From a bacterium UBP10_UBA1149 (GTDB lineage Bacteria > Desulfobacterota > Binatia > UBA1149): DNA of 20,533 bases. Of the stretch, positions 14,634 to 20,533 are shown one piece after another (position 1 is the stretch's first letter; each line of letters begins with the position of its first letter). Location of the stretch: the NCBI GenBank assembly GCA_002311335.1, contig DBZX01000044.1, positions 16,329 to 36,861 on the forward strand, in the 5' to 3' direction. The notes beneath the pieces are model-generated. The model searched no databases, was not told the origin of the DNA, and was given only the letters and a program-made list of their open reading frames with translations. A program made the position numbers and the translations under genes.

Positions 14634-16583
14634 ATGACGGAAAAGAACATAGAATCATTACTGCACGAGGACCGCTCCTTCGAGCCACCTGTAGAATTTG
14701 CCTCGGCTGCGCGGCTAGGCAACCGCGAAGATTACGACGCGATACGCAGCAAGGCGGCCGCTGACCCCGAGGCTTTCTGGGCTTCAATAGCCGAAGAATT
14801 GCACTGGTTTCGTAAGTGGGACCAGGTTCTCGATTGGAGTAACCCGCCGTTTGCCAAGTGGTTCGTGGGCGCAAAAACCAACATCAGCCACAACTGTCTC
14901 GACCGCAACCTCGACCGCGGCCTCGGCGATAAGACCGCCATTTTATGGGAAGGCGAGCCGGGCGATCGCCGCGAGATAAGCTACTCCGAACTGCATGCAA
15001 GCGTGTGTGAGTTTGCCGGGGCGCTGCTGGCCAAGGGAATCAAGGCCGGCGACCGTATCGCCCTGTACATGCCAATGGTGCCCGAACTGGCGATCGCCAT
15101 GCTCGCTTGTGCGCGTATCGGCGCTACTCACTCAATCGTGTTCGGTGGTTTCTCGGCTGATTCTCTGCGCGACAGGATCAACGACGCCGAAGCAGCCATG
15201 GTCATAACCGCTGACGGCGGTTGGCGGCGCGGCAAGGTGCTCGCGCTCAAGGATATAGTTGACGACGCCGTCGTGCAGTGCCCCAGCGTGAAGAACGTGA
15301 TCGTTCTCAAGCGCTGCGAAAACGAGGTGGCCTGGGACGAAGAGCGCGACACCTGGTGGCACGACGCGTTGGTTGGAGTGGCGCCGCTGCAGGCGGCCGC
15401 CGAGCTGGACGCTGAGCACCCGCTTTTTATCCTCTACACGTCGGGTACCACCGGTAAGCCGAAAGGAGTTGTTCACAGTACCGGCGGTTACATGACCCAG
15501 GCCTACATAACTACCCGCTGGATCTTCGATCTCAAGGATGATGACATTTACTGGTGCACCGCTGACATCGGTTGGGTTACCGGCCACAGCTACATCGTTT
15601 ATGGCCCGCTCATGAACGGGGCCTCTGTTGTGATGTACGAAGGCGCTCCCGATACGCCGGGCAAGGACCGGTTCTGGGATATAGTGGAGCGCTACGGCGT
15701 GACCGTGCTCTACACCGCCCCTACAGCCATCAGGACCTTCATGAAGTGGGGCGACGAACTGCCGGCCTCGCACGATTTGTCGAGCCTGAGACTGCTGGGA
15801 ACGGTGGGTGAGCCCATCAATCCCGAGGCGTGGATGTGGTACCGCAGGGTGATAGGCGGCGACCGCTGCCCGATTGTTGACACCTGGTGGCAGACCGAGA
15901 CCGGCGCGATCATGATCAGCCCGGTCCCCGGAGCCGTGACCACCAAGCCGGGCTCGGCGACGCTGCCTTTCCCTGGCATAGACGCCGAGGTCGTTGATAG
16001 CGACGGCGAGCCGGTCGCAGCCAACCAGGGCGGCCTGCTCGTCATACGCAAGCCCTGGCCGGGTATGCTGAGAACGATCTACGGCGATCCCGAGCGTTTC
16101 AAGGAACAGTACTGGGCCCGCATACCGGGAATGTACTTTGCCGGCGACGGCGCCCGTCGCGACGAAGACGGTTATTTCTGGATCATGGGTCGAATCGACG
16201 ACGTGATGAACGTGTCGGGACACCGGCTGGGTACGATGGAAGTCGAAAGCGCGCTGGTCGGGCACGAAGCAGTCACCGAGGCGGCGGTAGTAGGCCGTCC
16301 CGATGACGTAAAGGGTGAGGCCGTCGCGGCCTTCGTTACCCTGGGGCCCGGTTACGAGGGCGACGACGAGCTGGCGGCCGCGCTGCGGGCCCACGTGGGC
16401 AAGGAGATAGGCGCCTTCGCAAAACCCGATGATATTCGCTTTACAGATGCGTTGCCGAAGACGCGAAGTGGTAAGATAATGCGACGATTGTTGCGCGACA
16501 TTGCCGCCGGCCGGGACGAAGTGGGCGATACCACGACGCTCGAAGACTACTCGGTGCTCGCCAGCCTGCGCGAAGATGACTAA
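14634..16583 (+). CDS. acs: Acetyl-CoA synthetase (AMP-forming acetate-CoA ligase)
   Basis: This 649-aa enzyme is of the usual Acs length. It activates acetate to acetyl-AMP, then acetyl-CoA, feeding the TCA cycle and glyoxylate shunt. Motifs are the N-terminal ACAS segment ('DPEAFWASIAEELHWFRKWD'), the P-loop 'YTSGTTGKPKG' (268-278), 'DTWWQTETGA' for acetyl/AMP pocket residues, and the hinge 'MGRIDDVMNVSGHRLGTMEV'. The C-terminal 'KTRSGKIMRR' carries the catalytic Lys614 that is regulated by acetylation in well-studied Acs proteins. The 'WWQTETG' Trp is the residue that limits the pocket to acetate or propionate. Start ATG follows GGGGGAG at 14625-14631 with only 2 bases of spacing, shorter than ideal. 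It is followed after 20 bp by cysS. Confidence 0.96.
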   Translation: MTEKNIESLLHEDRSFEPPVEFASAARLGNREDYDAIRSKAAADPEAFWASIAEELHWFRKWDQVLDWSNPPFAKWFVGAKTNISHNCLDRNLDRGLGDKTAILWEGEPGDRREISYSELHASVCEFAGALLAKGIKAGDRIALYMPMVPELAIAMLACARIGATHSIVFGGFSADSLRDRINDAEAAMVITADGGWRRGKVLALKDIVDDAVVQCPSVKNVIVLKRCENEVAWDEERDTWWHDALVGVAPLQAAAELDAEHPLFILYTSGTTGKPKGVVHSTGGYMTQAYITTRWIFDLKDDDIYWCTADIGWVTGHSYIVYGPLMNGASVVMYEGAPDTPGKDRFWDIVERYGVTVLYTAPTAIRTFMKWGDELPASHDLSSLRLLGTVGEPINPEAWMWYRRVIGGDRCPIVDTWWQTETGAIMISPVPGAVTTKPGSATLPFPGIDAEVVDSDGEPVAANQGGLLVIRKPWPGMLRTIYGDPERFKEQYWARIPGMYFAGDGARRDEDGYFWIMGRIDDVMNVSGHRLGTMEVESALVGHEAVTEAAVVGRPDDVKGEAVAAFVTLGPGYEGDDELAAALRAHVGKEIGAFAKPDDIRFTDALPKTRSGKIMRRLLRDIAAGRDEVGDTTTLEDYSVLASLREDD

Positions 16584-16603
16584 CGGGGCTGAAGGGGAAA
16601 GCG

Positions 16604-18025
16604 GTGGGCTTACAGTTTTACGACACCAGGGCGCGTTGCAAGCGTAATTTCGAACCGCTGCAGGACGGCCGAATCTCGCTGTACACTTGCGGGGTCACGG
16701 TCTACGACCGTTGCCACGTGGGCCACGCGCGCTCGCTGATATTTTTTGACACGGTTGCACGTTACTTGCGTTGGCGTGGTTGGGACGTGTGCTTCGTGCG
16801 CAACATCACCGACATCGACGATAAGATCATCGCCCGCGCCGCCGAGAACGGCGAGCCCTGGCAGGAACTCACGGCGCGCTTCATCGATTCCATGCACGCG
16901 GACCTTGATCGCCTGGGTTGCGGGCGGCCCGACGTCGAACCCCGCGCGACCGAGCACATAGAAGAGATGCTCGAGCTTGTAGCCCGGCTCGAAGAGCAAG
17001 GGCTGGCCTACGCAGTGGGCAACGGTGACGTGTATTTTTCTGTTGGCGACTGGCCTGCCTACGGTGCGCTCTCCGGGCGCAAGCTCGACGAGTTGCAGGC
17101 CGGCGCGCGGGTAGAGGTGGACGATAGAAAAAAAAGCCCCATGGACTTTGCGCTGTGGAAGTCGAGCAAACCGGGAGAGCCCTGTTGGCCGAGCCAGTGG
17201 GGCGAGGGGCGACCCGGCTGGCACCTGGAGTGCTCGGCCATGAGCGCGCGCTATCTCGGCCGACCCTTCGATATTCACGGTGGTGGCGAGGACCTCATCT
17301 TTCCTCACCACGAAAACGAGCTCGCCCAGTCCTGCGGCGCGGCCGAGGGCGAGGAATTCGCCCGTTACTGGATGCACCACGCCTTCGTGCGCATAGACCA
17401 CGAGAAGATGTCCAAGTCTCTGGGCAATGTCTTCGCGATCGAGGACGTTCTGAAGGAAGTCGAGGCCGAGGGCTTGCGCCTTCACCTGCTCTCTACTCAC
17501 TACCGTAGCCCGCTTGATTTCAGTCCCGACGGAATCGACGAATCGACACGCGCACTGCTGAGGGTCTACGAGACGATTGCCCGCGCTGACGAAGCGGGAG
17601 CGGTGGACCCCGGCTTTGACTTCGACAGTCCCGAGACCGCCCGCCTGGTCGAGTTGATGGACGATGATTTCAATACCGCGCGAGCCATCGCGCTGGCCTT
17701 TGATGCAATGAGGGACTGCAACCGCGAACTCGATGCTGGCAACCTGAGGGCGGCCTCCTCGGCCCGCGGGGTTCTCGCGGCTGTGGGTGCGGGGGTGGGT
17801 CTGTTCGAGCAGGACCCGGTGGCTTACCTCTCGGATTATCGCGAGCGCGCCGCTCAAAGCGGGGGCGTGGACGCCGACCTGGTCGAAGAGCTCATCGCTG
17901 CACGCGTGCAGGCCCGTGCCGGCAAGGACTTCCAGAAAGCTGACACCCTCAGGGATCAACTGGTCGAGATGGGCGTCGTGCTCGAAGACGGCCCCGGCGG
18001 AACCAGCTGGAAGCTCGAGCGCTGA
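16604..18025 (+). CDS. cysS: Cysteinyl-tRNA synthetase
   Basis: This 473-aa class I synthetase charges tRNA-Cys in the cytoplasm. The GTG start at 16604 follows GAAGGGGA. Motifs: the HIGH variant HVGH (38-41), KMSKS (268-272), and the zinc site Cys29, Cys210, His235 and Glu239, which match the known E. coli ligands (C28, C209, H234, E238) with an offset of one. The remaining part is the DALR-type anticodon-binding helical domain and a short C-terminal domain ('GKDFQKADTLRDQL'). All key residues are present and it should be functional and essential. It sits between acs and an unrelated DUF2889 gene, with short gaps suggesting co-transcription. Confidence 0.97.
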   Translation: MGLQFYDTRARCKRNFEPLQDGRISLYTCGVTVYDRCHVGHARSLIFFDTVARYLRWRGWDVCFVRNITDIDDKIIARAAENGEPWQELTARFIDSMHADLDRLGCGRPDVEPRATEHIEEMLELVARLEEQGLAYAVGNGDVYFSVGDWPAYGALSGRKLDELQAGARVEVDDRKKSPMDFALWKSSKPGEPCWPSQWGEGRPGWHLECSAMSARYLGRPFDIHGGGEDLIFPHHENELAQSCGAAEGEEFARYWMHHAFVRIDHEKMSKSLGNVFAIEDVLKEVEAEGLRLHLLSTHYRSPLDFSPDGIDESTRALLRVYETIARADEAGAVDPGFDFDSPETARLVELMDDDFNTARAIALAFDAMRDCNRELDAGNLRAASSARGVLAAVGAGVGLFEQDPVAYLSDYRERAAQSGGVDADLVEELIAARVQARAGKDFQKADTLRDQLVEMGVVLEDGPGGTSWKLER

Positions 18026-18033
18026 GTAGCACC

Positions 18034-18993
18034 ATGCAACGCCGGCACGTACACAGCAGGGTCATTGACTACGAGGCCCGCCCCCTGGCTGGCGGAGACC
18101 TGGCCCTCGAGGCCAAGCTCTGTGACATACGACGCGTGGCTTTCCAGGGAGTGCTGCACGACAAGGTGATCACGCCGGGCATTATCCACGACGTTGAACT
18201 CGACCTGCGTGTCGACCAGGATCGTGTGCTGCGCGATTCGTCGTTCAAGATGTACACAGTCCCCTTTCCTGACGCAGAGCGTCAGGGCGGTACTTGCTGC
18301 CAGGACATCCTGGGCGCTTTTGACGGCCTGGTAGGGGTCAGGGTCGACGAGCGCATGAATCGTAACGTGATGGCGCTCGTAGGTGGTCCTCGGGGCTGTT
18401 TTCATGGACAGACCCTCGCCATAGGGGCCTTGCCGGTGATCAACGAGGCTCTTAGCGGCGACCAGCCGAGAAGGGTGGCCAGGCACCTGCTCATCGACGG
18501 CTACAACTACGGGGCCACCGGCGTGACGCTGGAGGCCAGCATGATAGACAGCGAGCTGCCCGATGACCTGTCTGCCGGCCCGATGGGCGAGGTGATAGTC
18601 GAGGCAGACTTGAGCATATCGTTCGAAGTCACTGATTTTGTTTATAAAATGCCCGTAGCGACCTTGCGCTGCCCGGCCGCCGGGATTGATGGAGAAGTGC
18701 CGCTGGCCGACCGGCTCGAGGGCCTGCGCATGGCTCCGGGGGTTTTTGCCGATCTCAGAAGACGCCTGCCAGGGGGACGCGAATCGGAGCTGTTGACCCA
18801 GCTTTTGAGTATGATGATCCCGGTCACTATCCAGGCTTCTATTGCCCAGCGGGCTCGTATGGGGCGGCCACCGGGTCCGGACGCAGACAACAATGGTAGT
18901 CTCGGGCAGGTGGACAGTTGCCACATGTGGGCCGCGGGTGGGGCCCTGGATCTCAAAGTCAGGGCAGCGCTTGGGCATGGCCGCGAGGGATGA
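18034..18993 (+). CDS. DUF2889 protein with an apparent second, degenerate DUF2889 unit
   Basis: This 319-aa soluble protein begins 8 bp after cysS. Residues about 6-140 fit DUF2889: 'HSRVIDYEARPLAGGDLALE', the acidic strand 'IHDVELDLRVDQDRVLRDSS', a Cys pair 'GGTCCQDI', and 'GGPRGCFHGQTLAI', equivalent to the family's 'GC(T)H' motif. The family is of unknown function. Residues about 145-275 follow the same order: 'ARHLLIDGYNYGATGVTLEA', 'GEVIVEADLSISFEV', a short Cys-containing segment and 'PGGRESELLTQLLSMM'. The last lines up with the GCFH helix but lacks its Cys and His. I infer a tandem duplication in which only the first copy keeps the putative active or metal-binding residues. The final 40 residues are not assigned. 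Confidence 0.75.
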   Translation: MQRRHVHSRVIDYEARPLAGGDLALEAKLCDIRRVAFQGVLHDKVITPGIIHDVELDLRVDQDRVLRDSSFKMYTVPFPDAERQGGTCCQDILGAFDGLVGVRVDERMNRNVMALVGGPRGCFHGQTLAIGALPVINEALSGDQPRRVARHLLIDGYNYGATGVTLEASMIDSELPDDLSAGPMGEVIVEADLSISFEVTDFVYKMPVATLRCPAAGIDGEVPLADRLEGLRMAPGVFADLRRRLPGGRESELLTQLLSMMIPVTIQASIAQRARMGRPPGPDADNNGSLGQVDSCHMWAAGGALDLKVRAALGHGREG

Positions 18994-19042
18994 TAAAAGA
19001 ACCTTACCGTCTGCAACGGCGGAACGGGGAGGAGCTAGAGAA

Positions 19043-19192
19043 ATGGGACGTAGCGCAATTGTGGCAATGGTAGCACTGGCGATGGTGTTGTCGGTATCGG
19101 CCTGTAAGTGGGGCGGCGATGAGACTGCGCCCGACGCCGGCATGGAGACCCCTAGCGAGCCCGCGCCGGCACCCGACGCGCCGGAGACCTGA
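19043..19192 (+). CDS. 49-aa lipoprotein
   Basis: ATG 19043 is preceded by the strong ribosome site GGGGAGGAG (19026-19034). The signal 'AIVAMVALAMVLSVSAC' ends in the lipobox VSAC with Cys21, leaving a 29-residue mature peptide rich in Pro, Ala and acidic residues ('PSEPAPAPDAPET'). It resembles other tiny acidic/proline-rich lipoproteins, but no family can be named. A longer frame upstream (to 18842) overlaps the DUF2889 gene and has no signal, so it is rejected. It lies 3 bp before the aldo/keto reductase TTG, so the two are probably co-translated. Confidence 0.75.
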   Translation: MGRSAIVAMVALAMVLSVSACKWGGDETAPDAGMETPSEPAPAPDAPET

Positions 19193-19195
19193 GCC

Positions 19196-20482
19196 TTGGC
19201 CGGGGACGGGCGTCAACTGGATCGCCGTTCCTTTCTAGCGCGGGCGGGTGCCGCTGGTTCTGCGCTGGGCGTGTTGGGGGGCATACGCTCACTGCTGCGT
19301 TACCAGACCCAGGCCTACCTGCTGCGCGAAGCCCCCGTGCAGGCCGATGAGCCGCGCGCTCAATGGCAGGGGGCTTCGGTAAAATCCTATCGACCGCTCG
19401 GTCGTACGGGCTGGCAGATGTCCGATATTTCTTTCGGCAGTGGCGGCCTCAGGGATCCCGACGTGCTACGCCTGGCGCTCGACAGGGGCATCAACTACGT
19501 AGACACCTCGCCTGACTACTCCGACTCCATGAGCGAACAGGCCGTGGGCGAGGCCGTGCAGGGGCGCCGCGACAAGGTCTTTATCGCGTCCAAGTTCTGC
19601 ACTCCAGACGGGCATCTCGACGCTGACACCCCGGTAGCCGAAATCATAGAGGCGGTCGAGCAGAGCCTGGTCCGCCTGCGCACCGACTACGTGGACCTGC
19701 TGCACGTGCACGCCTGCAACTCCGTAGATCGGCTCATGGCGCCGACCTTTCACGAGGCCTTCGATCGCCTCAAGGAGCAGGGCAAGGCCCGCTTCATGGG
19801 CGTTTCGAGTCACACGCCCAAGCTCGAAGAGGTGATGGCCCGTGCCGTGGAGAGCGATCGCTTCGACGTCATCATGCCCGCCTACAACTTCCGCCACTGG
19901 CCGGCACTGCGCGCGACCATCGACCGTGCCTACGAGAAACAGGTGGGCGTGGTGGCGATGAAGACGCTCAAGGGCGCCTACCATACGGTGCTGGGCGAGT
20001 TCAAGGGCGATGAGCGGGCGAGTTTTACCCAGGCCGCGTTTAAGTGGATCAACAATGACCCGGCCGTCTCGGGCCTGGTTGTTACCATCAAGAACGCTGC
20101 CCAGGTCGACGAGTATCTCTACGCTTCGGGCACACGCATGGACCCCGCCGATCTGCTGGTGCTCAATAAGTACGAGGACGCGGTATCGGGCATGTACTGC
20201 CCGCCTGGCTGCGGCGACTGCCTCGAATCCTGCCCGTCTGACCTGCCGGTCAACGACGTGTTGCGCTATTCGACCTACTACCGCAACTACGGCAACGAGC
20301 GCGAGGCGGTGGACCTGTACTCGCGATTGACCGAGGGCAGGGCCTTCGCCGAGCCGGGTGGCACGCGCGCGCGGGCCAGCGCTGCCGACTGCCTCGGCTG
20401 CTCGGCGCCCTGCGAGGCCGTCTGTCCCGAGAGCCTGCCGATTCGCAAGCTCATGGGGCAGGCCCACCGAACCCTTTCCTGA
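19196..20482 (+). CDS. Tat-exported aldo/keto reductase with C-terminal 4Fe-4S domain
   Basis: This 428-aa protein starts at TTG 19196, with GGAG about 9 bases upstream. The N-terminus 'DRRSFLARAGAAGSALG' is a twin-arginine signal, so the folded, cofactor-loaded enzyme should be exported. The barrel domain (about 63-320) has the aldo/keto reductase tetrad: Asp103 and Tyr108 in 'NYVDTSPDYS', Lys133 in 'FIASKF' and His172 in 'DYVDLLHVH'. After it come two Cys4 clusters: Cys335/339/342/346 and Cys399/402/406/410, fitting two 4Fe-4S clusters. Such reductases oxidise or reduce carbonyls while the Fe-S part passes electrons. Exported members are often linked to respiratory or cell-envelope redox. 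Substrate is unknown. A tiny lipoprotein is encoded 3 bp upstream and a Y-family polymerase 9 bp downstream. Confidence 0.9.
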   Translation: MAGDGRQLDRRSFLARAGAAGSALGVLGGIRSLLRYQTQAYLLREAPVQADEPRAQWQGASVKSYRPLGRTGWQMSDISFGSGGLRDPDVLRLALDRGINYVDTSPDYSDSMSEQAVGEAVQGRRDKVFIASKFCTPDGHLDADTPVAEIIEAVEQSLVRLRTDYVDLLHVHACNSVDRLMAPTFHEAFDRLKEQGKARFMGVSSHTPKLEEVMARAVESDRFDVIMPAYNFRHWPALRATIDRAYEKQVGVVAMKTLKGAYHTVLGEFKGDERASFTQAAFKWINNDPAVSGLVVTIKNAAQVDEYLYASGTRMDPADLLVLNKYEDAVSGMYCPPGCGDCLESCPSDLPVNDVLRYSTYYRNYGNEREAVDLYSRLTEGRAFAEPGGTRARASAADCLGCSAPCEAVCPESLPIRKLMGQAHRTLS

Positions 20483-20491
20483 GGCCGGCCG

Positions 20492-20533
20492 ATGGCCGCG
20501 GCCATACTCCTTGCAGACATGGACGCGTTCTTC
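20492..20533 (+). CDS. dinB: N-terminal fragment of a Y-family DNA polymerase (DinB-like)
   Basis: The 14 visible codons read 'MAAAILLADMDAFF', which is the conserved opening of DNA polymerase IV and relatives ('ILHIDMDAFFASVE'). The Asp in 'DMDAFF' is one of the metal-binding catalytic residues, and Phe-Phe includes the steric-gate region. The gene starts 9 bp after the reductase and continues beyond the window. Only the start is visible, so DinB versus ImuB-like cannot be decided. Confidence 0.75.
   Translation, partial: MAAAILLADMDAFF

Noticed and set aside
14372..14722. N-terminal extension of the 139-aa exported protein
   Set aside because: Would overlap the start of acs on the other strand and bury the signal peptide at residue 117.
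15132..16394. Minus-strand frame of 420 codons opposite acs
   Set aside because: Acs has all catalytic motifs on the other strand; the mirror frame has no family features.
16610..17959. Minus-strand frame of 449 codons opposite cysS
   Set aside because: CysS is unambiguous, including zinc ligands; this is a shadow frame.
17956..19143. Minus-strand frame of 395 codons across DUF2889 and the small lipoprotein
   Set aside because: Crosses three plus-strand genes and has no recognisable content.
19466..20467. Minus-strand frame of 333 codons opposite the aldo/keto reductase
   Set aside because: Antisense to a gene with full catalytic tetrad and Cys4 motifs.

Overview
The window is about 20.5 kb of GC-rich, tightly packed Gram-negative chromosome. 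Its gene set includes a retrograde-type Mce/Mla lipid transport operon, an RND/MMPL exporter with a YCF48-like lipoprotein, a Gld-type ABC transporter, an acyl-CoA dehydrogenase, a DUF2889 protein and a Tat-exported iron-sulfur aldo/keto reductase. With the frequent GTG and TTG starts, this suggests an uncultivated deltaproteobacterium-like lineage (Myxococcota, Desulfobacterota or Binatota style). The taxonomic placement is inference. No rRNA, tRNA, insertion sequence, phage gene or CRISPR array was seen. Fourteen complete protein genes and two edge fragments account for most of the bases.

Region 1 (1-5096, + strand): the tail of a probable membrane glycosyltransferase overlaps by 4 bp a secreted NTF2/cystatin-like protein. 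A palindrome-rich, roughly 200-bp promoter region follows. Next come a seven-bladed YCF48-type propeller lipoprotein and an RND/MMPL transporter that carries a PDZ domain in its first periplasmic loop. A strong hairpin terminator closes the unit.

Region 2 (5230-9970, + strand): an operon encodes an ABC ATPase, an ABC-2 permease, a GldG-like auxiliary protein and a DUF4340 protein, with stop/start overlaps between the four. An acyl-CoA dehydrogenase sits at the 3' end.

Region 3 (14371 down to 9991, - strand): a five-gene operon reads small exported beta-rich protein, a 460-aa exported protein built of repeated 'PLF' strands, MlaE permease, MlaF ATPase and MlaD/MCE protein. The last four genes are separated by at most 6 bp or overlap. 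The two exported proteins are plausible periplasmic or outer-membrane partners of the MCE system.

Region 4 (14634-20533, + strand): acetyl-CoA synthetase, cysteinyl-tRNA synthetase, a tandem-DUF2889 protein, a 49-aa lipoprotein, a Tat-signal aldo/keto reductase with two Cys4 motifs, and the first 14 codons of a Y-family DNA polymerase. A divergent 262-bp region separates this block from region 3 and holds a good sigma70-like promoter and a possible SD-sequestering hairpin ahead of acs.

The points most worth a second look are the PDZ domain inserted in the RND transporter next to its propeller lipoprotein, the repeat protein leading the Mla operon, and the internal duplication of DUF2889.
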